Positions 7,385-16,443 are shown, counted from the first letter of the stretch. The stretch: DNA of 64,000 nt from Agrobacterium genomosp. 13 str. CFBP 6927 (GCA_900012615.1 LT009757.1:1216195-1280194), one strand, 5' to 3'. Made by a program: numbers and translations. The notes: generated by a model from the sequence alone, not told the origin.

Positions 7385-9345
7385 CGGCGCGGCCTCTCCA
7401 GTTTCTTTTCGGGCTGGTCTTTGTTCTGGCCCTGGGGCTTTCCCTGCATGTCGGGTTGCTGCGGCTGCCTCTTGGCGCATGGCCGGCTTTGCCGTTTGAT
7501 GCCACATCCATGTCGATGGATCAGGTGATTTTTGCCTTCAGCCTGATGCCGCGTGTGGCCGTCGCCATTCTGGCGGGGGCGATGCTGGGGTTGTCGGGTG
7601 CGCTCTTTCAGCAATTGCTGCGCAATCCGATCGCCGATCCCTCCACCCTCGGCATCTCGGCCGGCGCTCAACTGGCAATCGTCACCGCAACCTTGTTTTT
7701 TCCTTCGGTGCTGGATGGTAACCGCGCCTTGGTGGCCCTGACAGGCGCTGCCGTCGCGGCGGGTGTGGTATTTCTTCTCGGTTGGCGGCGATCCTTCGAG
7801 CCGGTGACCATGGTGGTGTCCGGGTTGCTGGTCGGCATCACCGCTGCCTCAGCCTCTGCAGCCCTGACGCTCGCGCAGGGCGAATATCTGATGTCGCTGG
7901 TCGTCTGGAATGGCGGCTCGCTCAGCCAGCAGGACTGGTCGAACGCCTTTCTGCTTGCTGCCCAACTTTTCCTGGGCCTGGTTCTCACCGGATTGCTGAT
8001 AAGGCCGCTCACGGTTCTTGGCCTTGGCGATTCCGGTGCGCGATCGCTTGGTGTGTCGCTGTTTTCGATCCGGCTGGCGGTCGCGGCCGTCGCAGTCATG
8101 CTGGCTGCTTTCGTTGCCGCGGCGGTTGGCCTTGTCAGCTTCATCGGCCTTGCCGCGCCGGCGCTCACCCGGGCGCTTGGCGTGCGGCGAGCATCTTCCG
8201 TGCTGTTTGTTTCGCCGCTTCTGGGCGGTCTGCTGCTCTGGTTCTGCGACGGTCTCGTGCAGCTTCTGGCGAGCACGACGGCCGAGGTTTTCCCGACTGG
8301 TGCGGTGACGGCCCTGATCGGCGGGCCGCTGCTTCTGTGGCTGCTTCCCAAAATCCGGCCGACCGATGTGCATCGCGGCGAAGGTGTCGAGCTTGCGACA
8401 AGACGCCGGCTCGCGGCGCTGCTGCCAATGCTTGTCGTCATGGCGGGGCTGGTTTTTGCGGCGATTGCCATTGGCAAGGGGCCTGATGGCTGGACGGTGC
8501 TGAAGGTCGGTGATCTGCAAAGCCTCCTGCCCTTCCGCTGGCCGCGGCTGGTGGCGGCCATGGCCGCCGGCGGTCTTCTGGCCATGGCGGGCGCGCTGCT
8601 CCAGCGGCTCACCGGCAATCCCATGGCAAGCCCGGAGGTGATCGGCGTCAGCGGCGGTGCAGGCCTCGGTTTTGCCGCCGCCATCACGATTTTTCCGGCC
8701 GCCGGTCTTTTCGAGCTGTTCGTTGGCGCCGGCATCGGCTCGGGCGTGGTCATGATCCTTGTGCTGTTCTTTTCGGTGCGCCGGCATCTGGCACCGGAAA
8801 AAATACTGCTCGCCGGCATCGCCATCAGTTCGCTTTGCTCGGCGGTGCTCTCGGCGCTGCTTGCCATTGGCGACCAGCGCGCCTGGCAAATTCTCGCCTG
8901 GCTCAGCGGCTCGGGTTCAACGGCGACGCCCGTTTCGGCGATCTTTCTTGGGGTGCTTTCCATCGTGCTGCTTGCGGGTGCGCTTTCGGTGACGCGCTGG
9001 CTGACGATCCTGCCGCTTGGCAGGGATGTGCCGCTCTCGCTCGGTCTGCCGCTTGGTGCTGCGCGCATCGCCGTCATTGCGGTGGCAGGCATTGCCACGG
9101 GGGCTGCCTCGCTACTGGTTGGTCCATTGAGTTTCGTCGGGTTGATGGCGCCGCATATTGCGCTTCGCGCGGGTTTCACCACGCCGCGCGACCATCTGCT
9201 CGCCTCCTTCCTGTTCGGTGCGGTGCTGATGGCGCTTTCAGACCTCGGGGCGCGGACCATGACCTTTCCTTATGAACTGCCGCTCGGCCTTTTTGCGGCT
9301 CTTGCCGGTGCGCCCTACCTGATCTGGCTTTCAGGCAGGCGCTGA
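7381..9345 (+). CDS. fhuB: Iron-siderophore ABC permease, duplicated (FhuB-like)
   Basis: A 654-residue permease made of two fused FecCD/BtuC-type halves (about 1-320 and 340-654), the FhuB arrangement in which one chain replaces a permease dimer. Each half has the family's LSGALFQQLLRNPIADPSTLG or MAGALLQRLTGNPMASPEVIG segment and the VSFIGLAAPALTR / LSFVGLMAPHIALR coupling loop that contacts the ATPase. Many membrane segments are evident throughout. The GTG start overlaps the binding-protein stop (GTGA), indicating translational coupling. Length and domain duplication match FhuB well. Confidence 0.92.
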   Translation: MTARPLQFLFGLVFVLALGLSLHVGLLRLPLGAWPALPFDATSMSMDQVIFAFSLMPRVAVAILAGAMLGLSGALFQQLLRNPIADPSTLGISAGAQLAIVTATLFFPSVLDGNRALVALTGAAVAAGVVFLLGWRRSFEPVTMVVSGLLVGITAASASAALTLAQGEYLMSLVVWNGGSLSQQDWSNAFLLAAQLFLGLVLTGLLIRPLTVLGLGDSGARSLGVSLFSIRLAVAAVAVMLAAFVAAAVGLVSFIGLAAPALTRALGVRRASSVLFVSPLLGGLLLWFCDGLVQLLASTTAEVFPTGAVTALIGGPLLLWLLPKIRPTDVHRGEGVELATRRRLAALLPMLVVMAGLVFAAIAIGKGPDGWTVLKVGDLQSLLPFRWPRLVAAMAAGGLLAMAGALLQRLTGNPMASPEVIGVSGGAGLGFAAAITIFPAAGLFELFVGAGIGSGVVMILVLFFSVRRHLAPEKILLAGIAISSLCSAVLSALLAIGDQRAWQILAWLSGSGSTATPVSAIFLGVLSIVLLAGALSVTRWLTILPLGRDVPLSLGLPLGAARIAVIAVAGIATGAASLLVGPLSFVGLMAPHIALRAGFTTPRDHLLASFLFGAVLMALSDLGARTMTFPYELPLGLFAALAGAPYLIWLSGRR

Positions 9346-9379
9346 TGATGTCTTTGAGCGATTTACGGAGATGAGAACC

Positions 9380-10189
9380 ATGGGTCAGGCAGCGCTTGCC
9401 GTCGATTATGACGATATCCCGCTTTTTTCACTGGAAAAAGTGACGATGGAGGTGCCGGGCAGGACATTGCTGCATCCTCTGACGGCAAGCTTTCCGACCG
9501 GCAAGACGATCGGCCTGATCGGCCATAACGGTTCTGGAAAATCCACGCTGCTCAAGATTCTCGCACGCATTCAGGAGCCGACGGCGGGTAGCGTCTCATT
9601 TGAGGGAAAGGCGCTCGGAAACTGGGGCAATCGCGAATTTGCGCGAAAGCTGGCCTATCTGCCGCAATACACGCCGGCCGCCTCCGGCATGCTGGCCAGG
9701 GAACTGGTGGCGCTTGGCCGTTACCCCTGGCATGGCGCTCTCGGCCAGTTCACCCGGGCGGATCAGGACAAGGTGGACGAGGCCATCGAGCTGACCGATA
9801 CGGTGGCCTTCAGGGACCGGCTGGTGGACACGCTTTCAGGCGGTGAGCGCCAGCGCGTATGGCTGGCAATGCTGGTTGCCCAGAACGCTGAAAGCCTGCT
9901 TCTGGACGAGCCCATTTCGGCGCTCGACATGGCGCACCAGCTCGAGGTTCTCTCCCTGGTGCAGAGACTGTCGCGGGAAAAGGGTCTCGGCGTCATCGTG
10001 GTGCTGCACGATGTCAACATGGCGGCGCGGTTCTGCGACGAGATCGTCGCGCTCCATTCCGGCAATCTGATTGCGAGGGGAACGCCTGAAGAGATCATGA
10101 CGCCGGAGACGCTGGAGCGGATCTATGGTGTGCGCATGGATGTCATGACCCATGCCGCAACCGGCCTTCCCGTCGCTTTGCCGCTTTAA
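9380..10189 (+). CDS. fhuC: Iron-siderophore ABC transporter ATPase (FhuC-like)
   Basis: A nucleotide-binding subunit of about 269 residues. Walker A GHNGSGKSTLLK, the Q-loop LPQYTPAASGM, ABC signature LSGGERQRVW, Walker B LLLDEPISALD and the H-loop VVLHDVNMAARF are all intact. The second ATG (9380) was preferred because GGAG ends one base before the first ATG (9371) but ten bases before the second. It is the last gene of the receptor-FhuD-FhuB operon and follows the permease by about 34 bases. Confidence 0.93.
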   Translation: MGQAALAVDYDDIPLFSLEKVTMEVPGRTLLHPLTASFPTGKTIGLIGHNGSGKSTLLKILARIQEPTAGSVSFEGKALGNWGNREFARKLAYLPQYTPAASGMLARELVALGRYPWHGALGQFTRADQDKVDEAIELTDTVAFRDRLVDTLSGGERQRVWLAMLVAQNAESLLLDEPISALDMAHQLEVLSLVQRLSREKGLGVIVVLHDVNMAARFCDEIVALHSGNLIARGTPEEIMTPETLERIYGVRMDVMTHAATGLPVALPL

Positions 10190-10258
10190 GCTTGTTGCAG
10201 CAAAACAACGCGCGGAAAAGCCTGCTGTTGACAGTAATTCTCCCGGCATTTTTCGCCC

Positions 10259-10301
10259 TAACAATGTCTTAATGGCATCCTACCGCCAACAGACATTGTT
10301 A
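10259..10301. promoter_or_regulatory. Inverted repeat upstream of the DUF992 gene
   Basis: An 11-base perfect inverted repeat (TAACAATGTCT / AGACATTGTTA) with a 21-base spacer, in the 248-base gap between fhuC and the DUF992 gene. There is no T run, so it is not a typical terminator for fhuC. It is about 140 bases upstream of the DUF992 start and could be an operator or a leader stem. The remainder of the gap is AT-rich around 10290-10380 and probably holds the DUF992 promoter. Confidence 0.4.
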
Positions 10302-10437
10302 ACTGTTTTGCTTTCCTTGCATCCAATTAAGTTGTTTTGGATCGATTCTGGGGAACAAACGTTAACAGTGCGGAATTCAATATCCGGAGAGGGCAAGAAG
10401 GGCTGCTGCGGGTAGGAATGAAACAGGAGAAAATCAG

Positions 10438-10965
10438 ATGAAAAAGGCTGTTGCCGTAACTTTTGCCGCATTGATGATGGGCCTCGGCGGAACCGTTTCC
10501 GCACTTGCTGCCGACCTTGCAAGATATGAACCGGCTCCGCAGGAGCAGGACGACCGCAACGGCGTCAAGATCGGTTACCTTACCTGCGATATCGGTGGTG
10601 GCGTCGGTTACGTGATCGGCTCTGCCAAGGAACTGGATTGCACTTTCCAGTCTACGCTGGGCGCTCGCCGCACCGACCATTACACTGGCGCGATCCGCAA
10701 GATGGGCGTCGACCTTGGCTTCACCACGCAGGGCCGTCTGGTCTGGGCTGTTTTCGCCCCGACGGCTGGTTACCACCGCGGCTCGCTCGGCGGCCTTTAT
10801 CAGGGCGCAACGGCTGAAGTCACCGTTGGTCTCGGCGTTGGCACCAACGTTCTGGTTGGCGGTACGTCCGGCTCCATCCAGCTGCAGACGGTCAGCGTGA
10901 CGGGTCAGGTTGGCCTCAACCTTGCCGCCACCGGCACCTCGGTGACGCTGACGGCCATGAACTGA
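10438..10965 (+). CDS. DUF992 exported protein
   Basis: A 175-residue protein with a signal peptide (MKKAVAVTF followed by a hydrophobic run, cleavage near SALAAD). The mature part begins with the DUF992 text KIGYLTCDIGGGVGYVIGSAKELDC and continues with Gly-rich beta segments (LGFTTQGRLVWAVFAP, GLGVGTNVLVGG, SIQLQTVSVTGQVGLN), suggesting a small beta-barrel or beta-sandwich in the periplasm. Two cysteines, in LTC and LDC, may form a disulfide. AGGAGA lies nine bases upstream of the ATG. DUF992 proteins are common in Rhizobiales and have no assigned function. The gene is flanked by two strong hairpins downstream and appears monocistronic. Confidence 0.85.
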   Translation: MKKAVAVTFAALMMGLGGTVSALAADLARYEPAPQEQDDRNGVKIGYLTCDIGGGVGYVIGSAKELDCTFQSTLGARRTDHYTGAIRKMGVDLGFTTQGRLVWAVFAPTAGYHRGSLGGLYQGATAEVTVGLGVGTNVLVGGTSGSIQLQTVSVTGQVGLNLAATGTSVTLTAMN

Positions 10966-10972
10966 TCAGCGA

Positions 10973-10999
10973 AATGCCCGGTGTATTGCGCCGGGCATT
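10973..10999 (+). terminator. Hairpin after the DUF992 gene
   Basis: Perfect nine-base stem (AATGCCCGG / CCGGGCATT) with a nine-base loop, starting seven bases after the DUF992 stop. It is followed by TCTGTC rather than a full T run. Confidence 0.6.
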
Positions 11000-11016
11000 C
11001 TGTCGCATGTCTAAAC

Positions 11017-11048
11017 ACGCCCTCTTCGTTGTCAGACGAAGAGGGCGT
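11017..11048 (+). terminator. Second, stronger hairpin between DUF992 and cytochrome c genes
   Basis: Perfect 13-base stem (ACGCCCTCTTCGT / ACGAAGAGGGCGT) with a six-base loop, followed by TGTATT. The right arm contains GAGGG, which is also the best ribosome-binding candidate for the cytochrome gene starting at 11055, so the stem could hide that site as well as end transcription. Confidence 0.6.
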
Positions 11049-11054
11049 TGTATT

Positions 11055-11462
11055 ATGCGGATCATGATTTCCACATTCAAAAGTGTCGCGGCGGTCACCG
11101 CCTGTTCTTTCCTTCTTGCGACAGCCGCTTTTGCCGAGGGCGATGCGGCCCATGGGGAAAAGGTCTTCAGCCGCTGTTCCACCTGTCACAGTGTCGACAC
11201 CCCGCGCACTCGCATGGGCCCGCATCTGATGGGTGTCGTCGGCAGGCCGATGGCTTCCGTGGCCGATTACGGCCACTACTCGCAGGCGCTGAAGGATGCC
11301 GGCGTTGCCGGCCGGGTGTGGTCGGAGGATGAACTGCAAAAATTCATCGCCAGCCCGAAGAAGGCGATACCGGGAAATGCGATGCGTTTTTTTGGACTCT
11401 GGAGCGAGACGGATATTGCGGATCTGATCGCCTATCTGAAAACGCACCCCATGCCGCAATAG
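11055..11462 (+). CDS. Small class I c-type cytochrome
   Basis: A 135-residue periplasmic monohaem cytochrome. A signal peptide covers about residues 1-27 (cleavage near AFAEGD). The haem motif CSTCH is at residues 41-45, and a plausible distal ligand Met is in PGNAMRFFG. The text MGPHLMGVVGRP is typical of cytochrome c2/c-550 proteins. The reading frame is open upstream to 10974, but that part runs through two hairpins, so the ATG at 11055 (or 11064) is the real start. It is the only redox gene here, and a partner oxidase cannot be named. It is tail to tail with recX, four bases apart. Confidence 0.88.
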   Translation: MRIMISTFKSVAAVTACSFLLATAAFAEGDAAHGEKVFSRCSTCHSVDTPRTRMGPHLMGVVGRPMASVADYGHYSQALKDAGVAGRVWSEDELQKFIASPKKAIPGNAMRFFGLWSETDIADLIAYLKTHPMPQ

Positions 11463-11465
11463 CGG

Positions 11466-12056
11466 TCAGAGCGGTGCTTCAGCGATAATCTCTTCCGCTT
11501 CTTCGAAGGTCATCGCCATGACCTTCGCGCCGATCTCGAAGCCGAAGCCGTTGCGGGCGAAGGCGGAGAATTCCTTGGCCTTGCGCTTCTCGTCCAGTTC
11601 GACACGACGAAACGGCCCGAAGGCGCGCTTGCGGGCGAAGATGACGGCTGCGACCAGATCATCGGTCTCTTCAAGCGCAACGGCGGCCGTTTCCCGTGCG
11701 ATGCCCTTGACCTGAAGTTTCTGCGCGAGCCCGCGTTTCGACTTGCCGCTGCGCTGGCCACTCCGCACGGCGATTTCCGCATAGGCGGTGTCGTCGAGCG
11801 CCTTGATGCCATAAGCGAAGGTCACGGCAAATTCGCCGAGCGTCCTGACCTGCGCCGGGCTGATATCCTCGAATTTTTCCCGCGCCTTGCGCATGATGGC
11901 GTCGCGCAGCTGCTTTTCCGTCATCATGCGCTGTTCCAGCCGGTAGAGCGCGGAATTGCGCGCCCAGGACAGCATCCGGCTGGTGGGTTCAATGGCCGGC
12001 GCGTCGCCGTCCACGGCCATGTCGTCAGTCAGGAAGGGGCTGGAATCGTCGTTCAT
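11466..12056 (-). CDS. recX: Regulatory protein RecX
   Basis: A 196-residue RecX-family protein, which limits RecA filament extension. The typical helical repeats appear: SWARNSALYRLEQRMMTEKQLRDAIMRKA for the first (two adjacent helices), DTAYAEIAVRSGQRSGKSKRGLAQKL in the middle, and ETAAVALEETDDLVAAVIFARKRAFGPF for the third. The acidic N-terminal extension (about 30 residues) is common in alphaproteobacterial forms. recA is not adjacent, which is usual in this group. The gene is convergent with the cytochrome gene and alone on its strand apart from the downstream-facing sugar operon. Confidence 0.85.
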   Translation of the reverse strand: MNDDSSPFLTDDMAVDGDAPAIEPTSRMLSWARNSALYRLEQRMMTEKQLRDAIMRKAREKFEDISPAQVRTLGEFAVTFAYGIKALDDTAYAEIAVRSGQRSGKSKRGLAQKLQVKGIARETAAVALEETDDLVAAVIFARKRAFGPFRRVELDEKRKAKEFSAFARNGFGFEIGAKVMAMTFEEAEEIIAEAPL

Positions 12057-12128
12057 TCCGCTTTTATAGCGTGGTGAAGGCGTCTTGCCAGTTCCTTCCC
12101 GTCCCGTTTCCTCCGGTTTTTCAGTACC

Positions 12129-13049
12129 TCAGGGCGTTTGCGCGCCGGTTGCGGCGACATAGACCGAATAGAGCGATTTCGTCGCGGTGATGAACAGGCG
12201 GTTCTTTTTCGGGCCGCCGAAGGTGAGGTTCGCGACCGTCTGCGGCACCTTGATCTTGCCAAGGAGCGTACCTTCGGGGGAAAAGCAGTGAACGCCATCG
12301 CCGGCGCTGGTCCACAGGTTGCCGGCGGTATCCAGACGGAAGCCGTCCGGCAGGCCATTGTCGAGGCTGCAGAATTCCTGGCCGTTGGTGAGCTTTACGC
12401 CATCCACCACATCGAAGACGCGGATATGGCGCGGGCGGGAGACATCGTGGCTGTAGGAACTGTCGGCGACGTAGAGCTTTGTCTCATCAGGCGAAAACGC
12501 AAGCCCGTTCGGCTGCATGAAGTCGTCGATGGCGATCGTGACCTCTCCTGTTGCGGGATCGAGCCGGTAGACATTGCGCGTCTTCTGTTCCGGCTCGGCC
12601 TTGTAGCCCTCGTAATCGGAAAGAATGCCGTAGGTTGGGTCAGTGAACCAGACGCTGCCATCGGATTTAACCACCACGTCATTGGGTGAGTTCAGCCGCT
12701 TGCCGCCGTAGCTGTCGGCAAGAACCGTGATCGAGCCGTCCACTTCGGTGCGGGTGACGCGGCGGCCGCCATGTTCGCAGGAAACGAGCCGTCCCTGCCT
12801 GTCGCGGGTATTGCCATTGGTGAAGTTGGAGGGTTCGCGGAACACCGAGATCCCGCCATCCGGCACCCAGCGCAGCATGCGCTGATTGGGAATATCGCTG
12901 AACAGCAGGCCGTTCAGATCGGCAAACCATACCGGGCCTTCGGCCCAGCGGCAGCCGGAATAAAGCTCTTCCAGTTCGGCATTGCCGACGATCAGATGGC
13001 GGAAGCGGTCATCGTGGATTTCGTAAGGGGAGGTCGTGTCTGTGGTCAT
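12129..13049 (-). CDS. SMP-30/gluconolactonase-family lactonase
   Basis: A 306-residue six-bladed beta-propeller enzyme that probably hydrolyses an aldonolactone. Metal-site motifs of the family are visible: WAEGPVWF (Glu ligand), RLNSPNDVVVKSDGSVWFTDP (Asn ligand and blade text), FMQPNGLAFSPDE (Asn), and VADSS (Asp). The frame is open upstream to 13175, but the first 42 codons are low-complexity Ser/Pro; the ATG at 13049 begins the family homology. It follows the second sugar permease by 34 bases and is the last gene of the ABC importer operon, so its substrate is likely derived from the imported sugar. The propeller has no signal peptide, so the reaction is cytoplasmic. Confidence 0.9.
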   Translation of the reverse strand: MTTDTTSPYEIHDDRFRHLIVGNAELEELYSGCRWAEGPVWFADLNGLLFSDIPNQRMLRWVPDGGISVFREPSNFTNGNTRDRQGRLVSCEHGGRRVTRTEVDGSITVLADSYGGKRLNSPNDVVVKSDGSVWFTDPTYGILSDYEGYKAEPEQKTRNVYRLDPATGEVTIAIDDFMQPNGLAFSPDETKLYVADSSYSHDVSRPRHIRVFDVVDGVKLTNGQEFCSLDNGLPDGFRLDTAGNLWTSAGDGVHCFSPEGTLLGKIKVPQTVANLTFGGPKKNRLFITATKSLYSVYVAATGAQTP

Positions 13050-13083
13050 GAGCGTGGTCCGCTTGGGGCTTGTCGTTATGATT

Positions 13084-14031
13084 TCAGCGTGTGGCCTTGG
13101 GGCCGCTTGCCAGAAGAATGACGGAGATGATGATGAGGCCGGTGAGGATGAGGCGGATGCCGGCGCCGAAACCATAGGTGTTCAGCATCGACACCACCAG
13201 GAACATGAAAAGCGAAGCGCCCCAGATGCCGGGAACATTGGAATCGCCGCCCGCCACCGCCGTTCCGCCGATGACGACGACGGCGATGGACATCAGCAGA
13301 TATTCCGAGCCCATATTGAGCGCAGCACCGCCGGAGAAGCTGGCGAGCAGATAACCGGCAATCGCCGCCAGCACCGCGCAGAGCACATAGGTGACGAAAC
13401 GTGCGCCGTCCACCGGAATGCCGGTCATGCGGGCGGCGAAGGTGCTCTGGCCGATGGCGGAAATCCAGCGTCCGTAAAACGAGCGGTCGAGCAGCAGCCA
13501 GGCGATGACGGACAGCAGCAGGGCCACGAGGGCGACGTTCGGGATGCCGAAGAAACTCGACGTGGCGAAGGTGGCCAATGTTTCCGGCGGCTTGATGCGC
13601 AGGCCGCGGTTCGACCAGATGGCGATGGACTGCACGATGAAGCTCATGGAGAGCGTCGCGATGATCGGCGGGATGCGCAGGAGCTTGATCAGCGCATAAT
13701 TGCCGATGCCGATGGCGATGCCGATCAGAATGGCGATCAGCAGTCCGGGCAGGATGAGACCGTCGGACACATCCATGAATTTGAGCGCCAGTGTGCCTGA
13801 CAGCGTCATCGTGGCGGGAACGCATAGGTCGATATTGCCCGGTCCGAGCGTGATGACGAACATCTGGCCGATGCCGACGATGACCGAAAAGGCCGCGAAG
13901 GTGAGTGCGGCATGCGACAGGCCGAAGGAGCTTGCACCGCCGGTGAAGAGCACGGTGACAATCCAGACGACCGCCGTAGCGGCAAATGACCAGATCCATG
14001 GTTTTCTGGTGAGGGAAGAGAGCCCGTTCAT
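13084..14031 (-). CDS. Sugar ABC transporter permease (RbsC/BPD_transp_2 family)
   Basis: A 315-residue inner-membrane permease with eight to ten hydrophobic segments. The family text ALNMGSEYLLMSIAVVVIGGTAVAGG is here as LNMGSEYLLMSIAVVVIGG followed by GDSNVPGIWGA, which is the conserved permease loop of the ribose/galactose class. Its ATG overlaps the stop of the upstream permease by four bases. Together with the next gene it should form a heterodimeric channel. Confidence 0.9.
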   Translation of the reverse strand: MNGLSSLTRKPWIWSFAATAVVWIVTVLFTGGASSFGLSHAALTFAAFSVIVGIGQMFVITLGPGNIDLCVPATMTLSGTLALKFMDVSDGLILPGLLIAILIGIAIGIGNYALIKLLRIPPIIATLSMSFIVQSIAIWSNRGLRIKPPETLATFATSSFFGIPNVALVALLLSVIAWLLLDRSFYGRWISAIGQSTFAARMTGIPVDGARFVTYVLCAVLAAIAGYLLASFSGGAALNMGSEYLLMSIAVVVIGGTAVAGGDSNVPGIWGASLFMFLVVSMLNTYGFGAGIRLILTGLIIISVILLASGPKATR

Positions 14032-14969
14032 TGGTTTTTCTCCCGCTTTTCAAGACGGTTGAGCAGGATGCGCAGCGCCAGCACGATGATGAGGATCGCC
14101 CCCTGCGCACCGATCTGCCAGTCGGGTGAAATGCGCATGAAGGAGAGAAACGAACCGGCGAGCGTCAGTGTCAGCGCGCCGATGACGGCGCCGATGGGCG
14201 ATACCCGTCCGCCGACGAATTCGCCGCCGCCGAGGATGACGCCGGCAATCGAGAGCAGCGTGTAACGCAGCGCGATGTTGGCGTCGGCCGATGTCGTCAG
14301 CCCGACAAGGGCGATACCGGACAGCACCGCGAAGAAACCGGCCAGCGCAAAGGTGGCGGCGCGAATGCCGACGACCGACCAGCCGGAGCGCTCGACCGAG
14401 CGGAAATTGCCGCCGACGCCGCGCATCAAAACCCCGAAAGAGGAGCGCATGACGATGTAATGCGCGACCACCGCGATCAGGATGCTGGCGACGATGGCGA
14501 TCGGCACGAAAGGCGGTTTTGCCGTCATCAGCGCCCGGATGAAGGCTGGGGCCTGGCCGCCGGGCGAGGGCAGAATGAGGACGGCAAGGCCGCCCCAGAC
14601 GAAGCTCATGCCGAGCGTGACCACGATGGAGGGAAGGGCGCGGATATGGATGATGGCGCCCAGCAATGCATAAACCGCAATCGCACCGGCAAAAATCGCA
14701 ATACCGAGGATCGGCGTGGTTTGCAGGAAAGTGGCGGTCACACAGGCGCAGAAACTGACGAAGGTGCCCATCGACAGATCGAGATCGTTGACCGACATGA
14801 TCAGCATCTGCGCAATTGTGGCGAGCGCAATCGGCACCGCCAGATTGAACAGCAGGTTCATGCCGGTATAGCTCATGGCGCGCGGCTGCATGTAGAAGAC
14901 GGCGGCGAGCAGGAAGGCGAGCGAGGCGGCGGGAATGATGAGGCGGAGCGCGTTTGCCGAGAGTTTCAT
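14028..14969 (-). CDS. Sugar ABC transporter permease (RbsC family), partner
   Basis: A 313-residue permease with the same fold as its neighbour. Recognisable parts are NDLDLSMGTFVSF (conserved after the second helix), LPSIVVTLGMSFVWGGLA, and the loop LRYTLLSIAGVILGGGEFVGG near the C-terminus. The NDLDLSMG box is a good marker of this family. Four-base overlaps with both neighbouring genes indicate a tightly coupled operon. Confidence 0.9.
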   Translation of the reverse strand: MKLSANALRLIIPAASLAFLLAAVFYMQPRAMSYTGMNLLFNLAVPIALATIAQMLIMSVNDLDLSMGTFVSFCACVTATFLQTTPILGIAIFAGAIAVYALLGAIIHIRALPSIVVTLGMSFVWGGLAVLILPSPGGQAPAFIRALMTAKPPFVPIAIVASILIAVVAHYIVMRSSFGVLMRGVGGNFRSVERSGWSVVGIRAATFALAGFFAVLSGIALVGLTTSADANIALRYTLLSIAGVILGGGEFVGGRVSPIGAVIGALTLTLAGSFLSFMRISPDWQIGAQGAILIIVLALRILLNRLEKREKNQ

Positions 14970-16429
14970 GCGTGGTCTTCTCCGGCAAAGGAGGCCGCCA
15001 GAACATTCTGCTCGGTAATATCGTCGCCGACGAGTTCCGCCTGGATGGCGCCGTCGCGGAACACGTAGACCCGGTCGCAGAGACGGATTTCGTCCATTTC
15101 GGTGGAGTACCAGATGAAGGTGCGGCCGTGGGAGGCTTCGGTTCTCAAGATGTCATAAACCTCCTGTTTGGTGCCGATATCGACGCCGCGCATCGGGTCG
15201 TCCATCAAGACGGTGCTGGCGGTGGTGGCAAGCGCACGGGCGAAAAGCACCTTCTGCTGGTTGCCGCCGGAAAGGGAGAGGATCTTGTTGCCCATGTCGG
15301 GCGTGCGGATTTCTATGCGCTTTTTCCATTGCGCCCCAAGCTCGGTTTCCTTGGTTCTGTCCACCATGCCTGCGGCTGAAATATCCCTGAGCGAGGCGAT
15401 GGACAGGTTTTTGAGGATGCTCCACAGCGGGAAGGTGCCGTTCAGGCTGCGGTCGCCCGCTACGAAGGCGATATCGGTCTTGCGCGCGGGCAGCCAGCTA
15501 TTGTTGCGGGCAAGATAAAGATCGAGAAGCGCTTCGGTCTGGCCATGGCCGCCGAGACCGGCAAGGCCAACGATCTCGCCGCGAAAGGCCTCGAAGGCAA
15601 GGCCTTCGCCCCGGCGTGCCGGCATGGAAAGCACCTTCTCGCCTGCCTTGCGGCTTTCACCCCGTCGCCTGTCCTGTTCCTTGACGACGCTGCCCATGGC
15701 CTCAACCAGCGAGCGGGTGGTGAAGTCGGCGGCCTTCCGGTCGGCAACCACCCGGCCGTCCTTCATCACCACGATACGGGTGGCCGTCGAAAGAATTTCG
15801 CCGAGAATATGCGAGATCAGCAGAACCGAGCCGCCCTCACGCACGAAACGGCGGACATAATCCATCAGCTGCTCGGCAAGACCGGCATCGAGCGAAGAGG
15901 TGGGCTCATCGAGGATCACCAGTCTCGGCGCGTGCGGTATGCGGCAGAAATTGATGGCGATTTCCACCATCTGGCGTTCGGCGATGGAAAGTTCAGCGAT
16001 GGTCAGTTCGCAATCGATGCCGTGGCCGGGGAAAATTTCGTCCAGTGTCTGCCGGATGGTCGTCAGCGCACGGCCGCGCCAGTTTCGCCCACCCGTGGCG
16101 GCATGCATGATGCGGACATTTTCGCTGATCGTCAGGTTCGGGCAGAGCGACAGTTCCTGAAACACGCAGCGAACGCCGTTCGCGCGTGCGGCGGCAATGC
16201 CATGGCGGTTTTCGTTGCCGCCATAGGAAACGGAACCCTCATGCGGCGTCAGCCCGCCATTGATGACGTTGACAATGGTGGACTTTCCCGCGCCGTTATG
16301 GCCGACGAGCCCAAGGCATTCCCCCGTGCGGATGACGAGATCGGCCCCATCCAGCGCTCTTACCGCGCCGAACACGACTTTCACGCCGCGCGCAGCGACG
16401 ACTTCTTCCGCCTCGATGATGTCATTCAT
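14966..16429 (-). CDS. Sugar ABC transporter ATPase, two-domain (RbsA-like)
   Basis: About 487 residues with two tandem nucleotide-binding domains. The first has an intact Walker A (GHNGAGKSTIVN), signature LSIAERQMVEIA and Walker B LVILDEPTSSLD. The second has the usual degenerate P-loop (LAGLGGHGQTEALLD) but a good signature LSGGNQQKVLFARAL and VLMDDPMRGVD. This asymmetry is normal for RbsA/MglA proteins. The ATG at 16429 is preferred over a TTG at 16435, although neither has a clear ribosome site. A 12-base tandem duplication lies directly upstream. Confidence 0.92.
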   Translation of the reverse strand: MNDIIEAEEVVAARGVKVVFGAVRALDGADLVIRTGECLGLVGHNGAGKSTIVNVINGGLTPHEGSVSYGGNENRHGIAAARANGVRCVFQELSLCPNLTISENVRIMHAATGGRNWRGRALTTIRQTLDEIFPGHGIDCELTIAELSIAERQMVEIAINFCRIPHAPRLVILDEPTSSLDAGLAEQLMDYVRRFVREGGSVLLISHILGEILSTATRIVVMKDGRVVADRKAADFTTRSLVEAMGSVVKEQDRRRGESRKAGEKVLSMPARRGEGLAFEAFRGEIVGLAGLGGHGQTEALLDLYLARNNSWLPARKTDIAFVAGDRSLNGTFPLWSILKNLSIASLRDISAAGMVDRTKETELGAQWKKRIEIRTPDMGNKILSLSGGNQQKVLFARALATTASTVLMDDPMRGVDIGTKQEVYDILRTEASHGRTFIWYSTEMDEIRLCDRVYVFRDGAIQAELVGDDITEQNVLAASFAGEDHA

Positions 16430-16443
16430 GAGCAACTACGCCA

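Noticed and set aside
7668-9260. 530-codon minus-strand open frame opposite fhuB
   Set aside because: Ser/Pro/Ala-rich composition typical of the antisense of membrane-protein codons; fhuB is certain.
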